Shown in pieces: positions 47,579-60,600 of a stretch of DNA of 64,000 bases. This DNA comes from Lampris incognitus (taxonomy: Eukaryota; Chordata; Actinopteri; Lampriformes; Lampridae): assembly GCF_029633865.1 (NCBI RefSeq), contig NC_079214.1, forward strand, positions 34,767,095-34,831,094, written 5' to 3'. Position 1 is the stretch's first letter. Every line of letters begins with the position of its first letter. Below the pieces are notes generated by a model that did not search any database, was not told where the DNA came from, and saw only the letters and a program-made list of their open reading frames with translations. A program made the position numbers and the translations under genes.

Positions 47579-48467
47579 TGTAGCCGGGTGGTAAAGAACC
47601 GATCTTTCTTCCTGCAGTGAAATTAAATTCTGTACTGCCCCTTTAAGAGATTAAGCTCGACGCAGGGTTATAACGTCACACGCGTGACGCTTAGTGTCAG
47701 TCAGAGCGAGGACAGGGTGAAGCGTGGTGGACAGAGATGCATAGCAGTCTGCATCGGGGTAAATATTTTAAAATTTACATTCAACTTATGGAAATAATGT
47801 TCATATCCAGTACCTAAGATCTCAAAGTGTATATTTACGAGTTATTAGAGTGAGATGGAGTATTATTTTGCATGGATGGTTCTGAATTGCGTAGTATGCA
47901 TAACCGCGTGTTCGGATTTTATTATTTGCATTTACTGGTACTTATAAAACTGCGCGTTACCCGCGGTGCGTACTTCGGTATTTTGTGCATATTATTTTGT
48001 AGCGATTCGGTATTTTATTTCGGTATTCTCCTTTTGTTACTGTGAGGTTGTTGAATCAACTACTGTGAATGTTTGACTAGGTAGACAGTTTTGCTGTAGC
48101 TGTTCTTGGCCAGCCACGCTGAGGAGGCCATCTTGAAACGTGGCTGCAAGTGAGTGGCGGTATGCACTTTATTTCACATAAAGGCCTTAATGCTACTGTT
48201 GTTTAATGTTAATGTAATTAACATTGAATGTTTTCTTTTGTATTGTGGTTTTATTTACAGAAGCCCACTACTGTATTTCATTTGTATATATTTCATTTGG
48301 GTACATTTTCATTTGTATATTTTATTTTCATGCAGTCGTGATCTATTTCTTTCTATTCTCCTATCGACCACTGTCCTCCTATTGAAGTGAGGCAGCATTC
48401 AGAATAAAAACCCCAAAATAGAATTTTGTGTTGTCCGGTGAGTTCATTACCCTAAGGACCCATCACA
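47579..48467 (+). repeat. solo LTR, 889 bp
   Basis: It starts TGTAGCCGGGTGG and ends CCCATCACA (TG...CA). It is flanked on both sides by CTCT (47575-47578 and 48468-48471). AATAAA lies at 48403-48408 near the 3' end, as expected for the R region of an LTR in this orientation. No internal retroelement sequence is present, so it probably arose by LTR-LTR recombination. The family is unknown. Confidence 0.62.
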
Positions 48468-48965
48468 CTCTGAATCAACATTTGGGTCACACTATACTGT
48501 TCATAGTCATAAGACATGACTGAGCCTGTACTGTGTTACCTTCCTCGGCATTCAGTGGAGTTTTGTCTAGCCCCCTGGACCTGACCCTTGGCTTAAGCAA
48601 ACCCTGTCTCTGACTGATGCTGTTAAAAATGTTTCACTCTTCAAACTCCCTGTAGATTTTTGTTGTGGACCAACATCCGCAATGAGCGACACCATGTTCA
48701 TTTAGACTCACAGCATTGCAAATTGCACAGAAAGTAATTGTAAAGGCCTCTGGAACAAAATTGTGTTTTAGGGCTATATAAATATATTTGACTTGACTAG
48801 AGTGTAATTTGTATGTAATTAGTTATTTGTGTAGAGCTACTTTAAAAAAATAAATAAAATTGGTGGGCATCTTCCTCTATGGGGTGTTTTCCGCTCTCCT
48901 ACCCTGCAGCCATGTCAGAATTGAGGACAGAGGTGTATGCTTCTCTGGACCAAAAGACAGACACA

Positions 48966-49000
<35 letters not shown>

Positions 49001-49180
49001 ACAGGCACGGCTGCCTCCACCTTAGCACTTCTACCCATCAGCGATATTGGAGCAGTGCTGGGAGGGGTTCCAGTTTGGTAATGAACCCAGTTTGACAGGA
49101 ACCGTTTCAGTAAACAACGGTTGAAAACAACTTGGTGTTTCTAAGAGTTATTTGATCGGTGCTATGCATTATTCTCCCCA
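48468..49180. other. intergenic, with a retroposon-like tail and a (CT)n tract
   Basis: The 48765-48800 part (GGGCTATATAAATATATTTGACTTGACT in sense) resembles a LINE tail. A CT repeat lies at 48968-48997. No gene is recognised. Confidence 0.4.
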
Positions 49181-50290
49181 GCTATGACAGGATCCTTATT
49201 GTGGAAGATTTCAACATTCATTAAAACAATCCAGTGAATTGGAAAGCTATACATTTCTGCAGTCTTTGGAGCTGCACGTACTTCTTAGGGATGGTCCAAA
49301 GATATAAAATCCATCACTGATATGGCTGTGGCTGATCATTATGGTGTACTTTATGTACTGTCAGCATATGCAATGTACTTATTAACACTGAACGTATGGT
49401 AACACTGTTTTATATCTCAACTCATTGGCCGTTGATATTTTCTAGCACTGTTTAAGAACAGCCCATTACTCTCCTCTCTATGCCATTAATAATTTGTCTG
49501 ACTTTTTATTTTGTGCAAAATGGTGAGAAACTCTCAATTCGTTTGCCCTAAAAAGGTTAAAAAAGGTTAAAAAAAAAAGCTTGAAATGAAATGATGACCC
49601 ATATTTTAAGAAATTGCTGCAGGGCAGAATGTAACTGGGGAAAAACCCAATAACGGAGTCATCATGATTTTTCTTTTTCAACAACAACTTTTGATTTACC
49701 ATGGGAGCATTAAATTGCTAGGAAAGCTTATTCTCTGATGTCCTACAACCATGATAATCCTTGAAAATTATGTTCTACAATGGACCGTCTGTTGAATCTT
49801 CCATAACTGATCCACAGCTGCTTTCTGCATTTAAATGTGATGCCTTTGCCATATTTTTAGAGATAAGATACCAAAAACAAGGGCTGATGTTTCCTCAAAT
49901 CAAAAGCCTGGCCAGGTTATTGTTCCCAATTTATCCCAGTGGGGCTTTTTTTCAGTTTTACTGCCATCGATGGGGACTTGTTGAGCACTTCAGTGAACAG
50001 GCCAAAGCCCCCAGCCCGTGACCTTGTCCTCCTTCCCACTAAGCTTTTTTAAAAAGCTTTCTGACAGTATGCAGACTACTCCCTGCAGACTGGATACACT
50101 TCTTCTAAAATTGCTGTTGTGCCTGCCTTCTGCAAAAGAAGACACCAAACTCAGCTATTCTTGGCAACTACAGACCAAGCTATAATCCAGCGTTTCCAAG
50201 AAATACTTGAAAATCTGGTATATGTACAATTGACTAACCATTTCAATATAGCAGAATTCTAATCTGGTCTCTCTGTGCCACAGTGTAAAG
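49180..50290 (+). mobile_element. old LINE fragment (CR1/L2-related), heavily decayed
   Basis: A readable endonuclease block YDRILIVEDFNIH lies near 49183. Further on, in changing frames, are DAFAIFLEIR-type linker sequence and an RT start LGNYRPSYNPAFPRN near 50155 followed by LTNHFNIAEF. Stops and frameshifts are frequent. Order and motifs fit a non-LTR element of the same superfamily as the nearby L2 but a different copy. Confidence 0.6.
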
Positions 50291-53200
50291 TGTATAAACA
50301 CACACACACACGCACACACGTTTTTATGGTTAATGGTCAAATTAGAGTGGGTGGTCAATGCAAGACAAAATGCAAGCAAAAGGAAATAAAGACTATGGCA
50401 TGAAATATATAAAAAATAATAACATGCATAAACAGCAGTAAAATTAAAAAGACGGTGAAAAGATTTAACAAAGGTTGAAAAGATATGGCTTTTCTCTCCA
50501 TACCTGGTATATAGAGAGAAAAGCCTCATTCCCCAGATCCACCATGCAGATCAGCCATCATGTATTTCAACAAATTATTAGATTCAACATCGTTTGCTCA
50601 AATATCACAATTTCTAGGAGTGTGCAATGTGAGGTGCCATTTTCCCCAAACCACGTGTGCCAGTATATGCACTGGGGTGCTATGTCGGTGCCATGCTTGC
50701 AAACGATGTACTGTGGTGGTATGTTAGTACCACCCGCATGTTATCTTGGTATTGCACTGTCACTATGTGCTGCAAATCTCTTTAAAGATGGTGCGCGGGG
50801 AGTTGATCTTTCAAAGCATATTATCGTTAATGGATCACTGTCACACCAAGACAACATTTCTGCACATTTATTGCATTTTGCAGCTCCTAATTCTAAGACA
50901 ATTCAACGACTCTGAGATGGCTTTGAGAAACAGCACAGATAATTATGCTTAACAGGAACTATATAACACAGAGAGCCTGGAAGTGGGCAAAATTAATGTG
51001 GTAAACAAAGAAATAAACACAAACCTGACTTAGTGTCTTTGTGTTTATCTCTCCCAAACTACAATGTTGTGTATCCCTTCTGACATGGCCTCTGATGGCA
51101 CCGCTGGTTCTCCGTAGCCCCGGGCTCACTCGGAGCAGATGCTTTGATGTCGGCCCTCTGTGGAGCAGCCGGCTGGGCATGTGGGAGAGGGAGGCATCTC
51201 CGAGCACAGCCTGGCCTCTGGGCACTGATGTAGCTGTAACTTACCTGGACTCAAGCCCCCGGAAGATCTTTAACACCGCATCCGTCTCTGTTCGGCGGTT
51301 CACTAAAGACAAGCTCAACGCCGGGACTGCATATACATGCAACGGAAAGCTGCATGGACAGGTGCAGAGTTTTGTTTTTACGTACTTGTCATACGATGAA
51401 AAAAAAGGGCGTTTACTTTTAGAAAGTAGTTCTCCGCACAAAATTAAGACTCATTTACGGTGGTTTTAGGGGTAGATTTTGGAAACTGGTGTTCTCGGTT
51501 GAGAAGAATAACATTTTGCAAAATCTATCTCCTCGATTAAGCCAATATTGAATGATGAATTTAAAGTGAAGATTCTTCTTCAAAATATAAAGTTTCACCA
51601 TCTTATGAATATTAAGGGTTTTTCTCATGAACTCATCATACTGAACAGTTTTATCCACAGTGCTCTGGTATGGGTGGCCACAGTGGAACCTGAACTCCTA
51701 ACAATGGCTGTGTTAATGCCTTGCTCTGCCCATTGTCCGCTGTCATCTGGAGGTTCAATTCAAACTGCTGATGTGAACTGAGAAATGAGGGGGTCCTCAG
51801 TCACTATTCTTAATGGAGCATGCTTTAGCATGGCAGTACATTAGCACTACGGCTGCAGTGAGAGGTTAACAGGCAAATAAGTGACTCATTACTGCGGATC
51901 ATCAGCACATTACCATACCATACCGTAATTCTACATCTCTCATGATGATTAATCATCTCTGGAAAAGAATGGAGAGGGGCGTAATTTGCTTCTTAAGCCG
52001 TTTTAGAATCGGGCCATGAATCAAAGTGTTGTTTTGAGACTGTGAGGCCTCTGCAGCTAGCCAACACAGTTGCACAGCTGACCTCGGCCACATGGGAACA
52101 ATTTTTTTTTTTACTAATCAAGTGAGGGGAAATTATAACACTGTGTTGTCCGTTAAATCCAATACATAACACAACGCAACCCCCACCTTGGGTAGCTACA
52201 CGGTCTTTATGGTCAAATGTGTAGTTTTTTTTCTTTCCCTTTCATCACAAAAGTAATAAGTGCATCAGAGGGTTATTAATAAGCATTACTGGACATTCAC
52301 ACCCTCAGCCGCTCTCAGCTTCTGCAAAGCTTAATAAGAATTGTCCCTCGTTCAGCACAAATGCACCCAAATACACCCACACATACACACAATGCTTAAT
52401 GCTCTAGGCTGTATTTTCTCGGGTTTGATACAGAGTTTTAACAAGTCTTTTGAGACTGATCACCCACTTTATTCATGGCTAATCAGAATGCATGCACCAC
52501 ATCACATCATTCTGTGTGTATCCCCCGCGCCTGAACCCTGATTTTACTTGGTAATTTGGAGCGTCCCTCTGCCTATACATATTCATGCGGATACTATATG
52601 TGTCAAATTGAGACGTCCTTCCAGTGTCCTTGACAGGGGGCTTATTAATATTGAATACCTAAGTCACTGTAATATCTAGATGAGGAGACATATAGGTCAT
52701 TTCCTGCTATGCATGTGACCATTTCTTCTGTCCTGCAGACACGGATTAATCATCAAAAATTATTTTATCTCATGTAGAACTGCATTATACATCGAGCGGA
52801 AGTGTCACAGGAGGTAGTTAGACTGTTACTTGTCAGTTACTGTAGGAGATGACTTAAAGTTTAGATTCTCTGAGACTGTAAATCCTGATTGTTACTCCAG
52901 ACACTAACATTTTAACCAACCCAGCTCTTCGTCAGTCCCTTAGATCAGTGTGTCTGTTACTTTGTGGCTGGCCTTCAAAACTCTTCTCCGGCCCTGAGGA
53001 CTGAGGATGGAAGCTGAGTTTTGTCTGTTCGTCGGCTGGTGCGGGGGGGAAGAAAGAGAAAGTTTGCTGCGGGCAGCTCGTCACGGCAGCTGAGAGCAGG
53101 TCGCTGAGGTCGTACTGCACTGGCAGCCTGTGGCAACGCCCCGAGGGCCGCCAACACAAGAGGGAGCCCGGGTGCCGGAGAGGTCTTGCATAGCCGTGCC

Positions 53201-53370
53201 TGCTTCATGAAAGCCTAATGAAGAGAGGGGTCCTGGAAATGTTATCGATACTCCCACAGTTCTGCAGCTCCGGAGCACGTACGGTGATGACAATGTTCAC
53301 CGTGCAGCCGAATTTAAGTTAAGAGATGAGGAGACAAGACAGTGACAGGTAAGATGCAGCAGTGGTCAGG
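50291..53370. other. intergenic, nothing recognised
   Basis: No exon or repeat could be supported. Open frames at 51041-51469 and 52932-53293 lack family motifs and were not called. Confidence 0.45.
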
Positions 53371-53375
53371 TGTGT

Positions 53376-53381
53376 TTATTG
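53376..53381 (-). terminator. candidate poly(A) signal for mctp2
   Basis: AATAAA on the minus strand about 1.3 kb after the mctp2 stop codon. It is one of few candidates there and is unproven. The 3' UTR would then contain the SINE sequence at 53931-54563. Confidence 0.25.
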
Positions 53382-53930
53382 TTGTCAGATATCAGTAACC
53401 AGAAAAAGCCCTTATTAGTGATTGTTCTGAATAAATTAAGACGATTTAAAGTTGGTGTACAAAGATCTGTCATCACCAGACCCCTCAATAGCAAAATGTC
53501 ATCTATACAGACACGAGTGAAAGAATCATCTAAATCTGAATTTTGAGAGTATATCTTTACATGGATTTAAAAAAATAACTGCTTATTCTTATTGTGTTAA
53601 CATATCAACAAAGCTCTTTACCCATTATATAAAATAATTTTGAGAAATAATGAAATCAGATCAATAATTTTCATCAGCCATTTGCTAAATACCTTACTAG
53701 TTAATGATACAAAACGAACTTGTGTCTAAAAATACAAAACTAACCTCTAATTCTTTGAGATGACTGACAACTTTGACAGTTACATACAGTATACACAAGA
53801 GAATGATAGAAGGCATCCTTTCCAACAAATTGCAGATAACTCCTTTTGGAGAGAAACACTCATACAACTGACATGGCAAAGCAACTAAAACAGAGACTGA
53901 ATTAAAAATACAAGACTACCTTGTACGGGT

Positions 53931-54250
53931 GGCACACTAATTTAGTGGTTAGCATTGTCCCCTCTGGATTTGATTCCTGCCCATCTGTGTGGAACTTGCG
54001 TGTACTCCCCATGTCTGCATGGGTTTCCTCTGGGTACTCTGGTTTCTTCCCAAAGTCTCAAAACAAGAGAACTGGATTCTCTAAAACTGCACATAGGTGT
54101 GTGAATGTCTATGTGCACTCCCTGTGAAGGACTAGTGACCTTCCCAGGGTTTCTCCCTGCCTTCCACCAAATGCATGCTGGGATAGGCTCCAGCCTGGCG
54201 CAACCCTGAGTTGGATTAGGCAGGTACAGATAATGGATAGATGGATAGAT
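53931..54250 (+). mobile_element. tRNA-derived SINE, plus strand
   Basis: The head GGTGGCACACTAATTTAGTGG is followed by TTAGCATTGTCCC, a decayed B box (GATTTGATTCC), TGTGTGGAACTTGCGTGT, CTGGGATAGGCTCCAGCCT and a tail of (GGATAGAT)n. This is a widespread fish family. It lies between mctp2 and the preceding intergenic DNA, possibly within the mctp2 3' UTR in antisense. Confidence 0.72.
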
Positions 54251-54475
54251 AACAACATTGTTGCATATTGTCTTACATCTTTTTTGCCCAATAGTTTAAA
54301 TATACACACCTTACTAAAACCTTTTATAAAATACACAACACAAACAATGCAATGACCTCTGTTTTGTCCACATAGGGTGAAATGTGATCCTTAGGTAACA
54401 TTCAACAGGGCCAACCTGCGCATCTCCAACCAGGATTTCTGGTTTCAAATGTACTGTTTTCAGGTGGAGGTACTG

Positions 54476-54563
54476 CGGGGCCCAATGGCTGCTGGGATAG
54501 GCTCCAGCATCCCGCGACCTTGAGAGCAGGATAAGCATTTTGGATAATGGATGGATGGATGGA
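54476..54563 (+). mobile_element. 3' end of a second SINE copy of the same family
   Basis: It carries GCTGGGATAGGCTCCAGCAT, then GAGCAGGATAAGC and a (GGAT)n tail. The 5' part is missing. Confidence 0.65.
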
Positions 54564-54697
54564 TACTGAAGGACCCTAAGGATCATATTGAGGTACGTCC
54601 ATATCGCCATGGGACTCCAGCAGAGTCTAGATGCTGTTAAACATGGCATCAATCAAGTCCAGTGTGCTAGCTCACAGGCCGTGTCCACCACCCAAAC

Positions 54698-57600
54698 CTA
54701 TGAGATCTTTTTCTTTCTGAGCATACTCTGGGTGCTGCTTGCCCTGGAGTCACTGTGCTGGACCTGAGAAATTCAACAAGTACAGTAAATTACAAGGATT
54801 TGCCTTTTGGGACACTGTTGTACAGACAGTGAAATTATAATAAGGTTTCACAGAACATGCTGTCATAAACAGTACATGTACAGCAGGACCTCCAATATCT
54901 ATACCTGACTCACATGGTACCACAGCATATTGTGAAACACATAGCTTGGACACAACATGATGAAGAAATATGATAGAAAACTGATTAATATCTAGTATTC
55001 TATCTATGTACCTTCAACAACATGCAGTCATTATTGATCCTTGCATATAGGGCAAGTGTCCAGCATAGTGTAGTGTAAGGTGAATAGACTCAGTGTGATC
55101 AGGTGGGAGAGACGCATAGTAATCTGGTATAATACTTTTCAATATTTCTTTTAACTTGCAATACTTTTTACAATTTACACTACTTTTCTAAAATTTTGTG
55201 TCATGCACCATTGTCACAGTGAGCAACAAATCCTGGCATGTGAAATATTCCTTGTCAAATGAGCCAGGTTCTGATTTCACTTCTGATTTTAATGGACAGA
55301 TATAAGACTGCAGTGCCTGACATGTAACCCTCCCAAAGGAGGGATCAGGGCAGCGGAAACTGCAGAGCGCTGCTGCCCTGAGTCACCCTTAATAAAACGC
55401 GATAAAAAAACACGAGCTTAAGGCAGCGAGAAGAAAAAGGGAGCTACGGCCCTGCTATAGTACATGGTTTGTTGGGAGTCTATGCCCCTAGCTAAGTCAC
55501 ACCGCTAACGGTGACTTACTAATGCTGTTTTAGCCTGGGAACAAGGTAGCGTTTCAAAGGCGCTAAGTAGCAGACCTCCACCAGGGATTGTCGCAGAAGC
55601 AGAAACACAACAGAAATTATACAGGACTGGATAATTATACAGAAGCTGCTTAATTATACAGCAAACAGTTAAATGCCTGGGAGTTGTTTCGGTAAAATGT
55701 GAAGTTTGGAGACTCAGGGATTTTCAGCTTCCTGAGGGGCTTACCTTCTGCACATCTGAAGGCACCCTCGTCAGGAAATCAAGCACTTCATTGTTGTCGA
55801 TGCTGTACGGTTTCCGTAATTTCTTGGTGAATTTATTGATACCTAAAACAGAAGTCCCACACGCAGAGTTTAGGAGCTTCCATCAACATATCATTAATTC
55901 TAATCTCTTGAGGCTGAGCACAGAACTGTGACTACTGGCAGCACAAGACTTCTGCTGTCAAGGAAATTACACTCGAGCGACACATATAGTACTTCTCTCT
56001 ATTGTTGCACTTTACATTTTACTGACTAGAACCAAGGCATCATATTTACCTTTTAGTCACTGAACTGAAACTCTTATCCACAGTGATTTACAGTGTGTGC
56101 AACAGTAGAATAAGCTCTCATTTCTTGGCCAACTAATAGTGAGGAGGTCAAAGGCTGAGGCCATAGCCCCCACCCAATCTTCCTGTGACCGTAGAATAAT
56201 GATTCAGAAGTGAATAAACAAAATATAACCTCAGAAGTGAAGTAAGTAGATCTTTTTGGACAAAAAGGAAATTAAAGCAAGTAGAGGACGTGAAAGGGGA
56301 AATAATTCGGTGGGGTCAAGTGTACATGTATTGTGTGTGTGTGTGTGTGTGTGTATTGTGTATATATGTATATGAGATGTATGTCACATTCTTTTAATAC
56401 TTCATCACACTATTAAATAAGTACTGTACTGTTGCAATAAAGTTTAAAGTTTTTAAAACTCACCCCATATCAAAACAATGTAGCGCACAGGAATGAAGTA
56501 TGTGATGATCGTTGCCGTTACAAGGACCAGGAAAGCCAGGTTGGACAGGAATGGAACAGACCAGTTGAAGGTACTTACAAACCAGACCAGACAGGGAAAT
56601 GAGTGCAAAGAGTTTGGTCCCGAAAGGAGATCATTGATTGGTTTAGAAAAATAAAGTGACACTTTAGCATTAGCATTTTTAGCATTAAAAAAAAACTCTA
56701 CTTGACATTAAACTAAGCACGAAATTCAGAGAAACTAGTATGGCACCTTTTGAAACAACAGCAAAATAACTGAAAGTCCATCATCACTTGCAAGCTGAAT
56801 TCTCCTTTTCTGAAAATACTGAACGATGAAGCACAGCTACAGTGGCTCGTTTTTTTGTTTTTTTTCCAATAGTATGGATAGACATAATTTTGAACATGGA
56901 GCCTTCAGATGTGTCGTACATTTCGCGTTTCAAGACCAAAGTATTATTGCCATCAATTTCATTTTATTTTCTAAACACACACTGGAAATTGAATATTCAA
57001 ATGGATTTTAAAAAAAGGGAAAAATTAGTATATTATTCGGTGTATTAATCTTTAAATTTTGCGGTCCTTACTTCTTGATTCTCTCCCCAAAGCAGGCGAT
57101 CTCCTCCAGCAGGTTCTGGACGGTGATGACGATTTCTTGGACCATGTGGATTTTTTCTAACAGTCCTTTCCTCTCTGACTCCTGTAACAGCGAAAAACAC
57201 ATCGGCACTGTTTGCAAGAAACTGAATGTGTAGCAATGGTCTGAGATGGGATGAGATGAGACGCGCTGCCTTTACTGCAGAATTAGAGATCAGAATTGAC
57301 GACTGAGTTTGCACATTAACATGGTGAGATGTTGACATATTATAAACAGGACATCTTGAAGAGTAACATCTGAGAACATCTAAGAATATCCATAAATACA
57401 GCAGTTAAGGGAGTAAATGTCTGTCCAGAGTGCAAAAACAAAATAAAATTTGGAAAAATCTACACATAGCATCCAGACATTTTGAATATTTCATTGGTAG
57501 TAAAAACAGCAACAAAATCACATACTTAGTATTACTTCCCTAAAGATTTGTCCCAGTGTATTAATACTGTATTTTAATGTGTAGAAAAGTACTACAAATA

Positions 57601-60600
57601 CACAAGAGTTTTGTATGTGTTTAGCAAATGTTTTCTTTAATATTATTTGAAATATATACACTACCGTTCAAAAGTTTGGGATCACCCAAACAATTTTGTG
57701 TTTTCCATGAAAAGTCACACTTATTCACCACCATATGTTGTGAAATGAATAGAAAATAGAGTCAAGACATTGACAAGGTTAGAAATAATGATTTGTATTT
57801 GAAATAAGATTTTTTTTTACATCAAACTTTGCTTTCGTCAAAGAATCCTCCATTTGCAGCAATTACAGCATTGCAGACCTTTGGCATTCTAGCTGTTAAT
57901 TTGTTGAGGTAATCTGGAGAAATTGCACCCCACGCTTCCAGAAGCAGCTCCCACAAGTTGGATTGGTTGGATGGGCACTTCTTTGAGCAGATTGAGTTTC
58001 TGGAGCATCACATTTGTGGGGTCAATTAAACGCTCAAAATGGCCAGAAAAAGAGAACTTTCATCTGAAACTCGACAGTCTATTCTTGTTCTTCATAATGA
58101 AGGCTATTCCATGCGAGAAATTGCTAAGAAATTGAAGATTTCCTACACCGGTGTGTACTACTCCCTTCAGAGGACAGCACAAACAGGCTCTAACCAGAGT
58201 AGAAAAAGAAGTGGGAGGCCGCGTTGCACAACTGAGCAAGAAGATAAGTACATTAGAGTCTCTAGTTTGAGAAACAGACGCCTCACAGGTCCCCAACTGG
58301 CATCTTCATTAAATAGTACCTGTTAGAGCCTGTTTGTGCTGTCCTCTGAAGGGAGTAGTACACACCGGTGTAGGAAATCTTCAATTTCTTAGCAATTTCT
58401 CGCATGGAATAGCCTTCATTTCTAAGAACAAGAATAGACTGTCGAGTTTCAGATGAAAGTTCTCTTTTTCTGGCCATTTTGAGCGTTTAATTGACCCCAC
58501 AAATGTGATGCTCCAGAAACTCAATCTGCTCAAAGAAGTGCCCATCCAACCAATCCAACTTGTGGGAGCTGCTTCTGGAAGCGTGGGGTGCAATTTCTCC
58601 AGATTACCTCAACAAATTAACAGCTAGAATGCCAAAGGTCTGCAATGCTGTAATTGCTGCAAATGGAGGATTCTTTGACGAAAGCAAAGTTTGATGTAAA
58701 AAAAATCTTATTTCAAATACAAATCATTATTTCTAACCTTGTCAATGTCTTGACTCTATTTTCTATTCATTTCACAACATATGGTGGTGAATAAGTGTGA
58801 CTTTTCATGGAAAACACAAAATTGTTTGGGTGATCCCAAACTTTTGAACGGTAGTGTATATTTTTGCAAGGGTTGCCAAGCCTTAGTAACATATAATAAC
58901 ATTCGTAATAAACTAATGTGACTTGTTTTTGCCCAACTGCACATAAAACATCTGTCAAAACCGCACACTTATGAAGTAAATTGTAAGCCGATACTGTTTT
59001 CTTGTAACAGATTTATACATTGGAATTTTCATTTGTTTGGATATAATAATCATAATTTTTGATGAAAATTATAGTGACATACAATCTGTATGTGATTAAG
59101 CTGACATTAAAGGGTCTCATTAAAAGTAGACTTGAAAAATTTATTTAAAACAACTGAGTCCAGTCAGACGTCTAGTCGTCTTTAGGGACCCGACTGCGCT
59201 ATTTAAATGTCAACCCCTTCACTAAACCCCTCCACGCTCAGGCATCCTATGTCTCTCTGGAAAAGAGCTCTAGCTCTTTGTACCTGAAGTACATGAATGA
59301 AAAATGACTGAAAATAGCAGTCCAGTTGGACTGTGCACTCTTGCGAAGGACTGAACATAATAATATCAAAGAGAAAAGAGGTCCATTTCTCCAGCAGCGG
59401 TTCTCGGGGCAGCCCGGAGGCAGAGAGTACGGCTCCCAGAAGGGAGAGATAGCACTAAAGTAAACAGAGAAGACCAGGCACTCCACCCTCAAGATCTCCA
59501 GAGAAAGTGAAATACAGAGATAGATACAGAAAGAGATAGAGAGGATAAGAGAGAAAGGGAAAGGGGAAAAAAAGAGGAAGAAAGAGAGGATGAGAGCCCC
59601 TGAGTCACTCAGAGTCATCAAGCACCAGATAGGGACACGGCCCTATCGCTACATCAAACACAGGCAAAATGAAGACGGGACGATCTGAACTGTGTGTGTG
59701 TATGTGTGTGTGTGTATACAACGGTCTTTTTCTTTGTGCATGCTCGGCAATGTACGGCTGTTTCAACTAAAAAGCCACAGAGAGGAACTGCTGGCACGAC
59801 AGCATCCAGACAGCAGACCTCAGCCAGGCAGGGGGAGCGGAAGGAGACAGTCCTGGGAAAAGATGTGGAGGCCAACCCCACCACCAGTGCTGCTGGGTCC
59901 TGCTCAGCCTCTGCCAAGTTTCCTCCAGGCCGACTGACTTTACTAAACCACCTCAACTCACATTCCCACCAAGGCCGTTGCCACAACCATTTCGTGGGTG
60001 TAGCCAGCGTGATGGGGATTTTGGTCATTCAACCCCCCCCCCCAAAAAAAGGGGTGTAAACTCAAGCAAATTCAGTTGAATCAACCAACCAACCAACCAA
60101 CCAACCTTAACAACATAATAAATTTACAGTCTGTACCACTGGATGCTAAGCCCATAGAAACATTGATCATTTGGTACCCCTTAAGCTAGACCCGCATCAT
60201 TAAGGCAGTGGATGCACAGAAACAAAGAATCAATTGATTATATTTGCATAATGACACTATACAGCAGTTGGAGACCTCATTTGATGGACAGAGTGATTGT
60301 GACCTAAAGATCTGAGAAAAGTCTGCTTACTGTATGAGCCTACCTAAAAAACCCTGTGTAGGTTCTTTATGTAGGCTGGATAGGGCCTCTCCATTTCACA
60401 TTTGACCGTTACACACCATGGAAAATGTGCATGATAAACAGAGTGGGTTTTAAGAGAAATTTAAAAAAAACAACATTCCAACACAGCATGGTGCATGCCT
60501 GGAGACCACACAGGGCTTTTCTAGCCGCTGTCATTAGCCCTATGTAGATAGCATTATACTGTGTGTTTGGCTGAGGGTTATTTGCCAAATGCAGCAGAAC

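Larger units (their letters stand above)
57659..58856. mobile_element. foldback Tc1/mariner derivative (1198 bp) in an mctp2 intron
   Basis: It is flanked by TA (57657-57658 and 58857-58858) with ends CACTACCG and CGGTAGTG. The left arm (57659-58194, 536 bp) and right arm (58322-58856, 535 bp) are near-identical inverted copies around a 127-bp spacer. Each arm holds the terminal repeat, leader and 5' part of a Tc1 transposase gene. The catalytic DDE part is absent, so it could move only with transposase supplied in trans. Confidence 0.92.

Noticed and set aside
51041-51469. 142-residue plus-strand frame
   Set aside because: No recognisable motif, and no splice or synteny support.
52932-53208. 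Candidate last mctp2 exon near 53.1 kb (contains VQYDL)
   Set aside because: There is no acceptor in the right phase and no basic tail. The 54698-54763 exon fits phase, acceptor and the LRKK ending.
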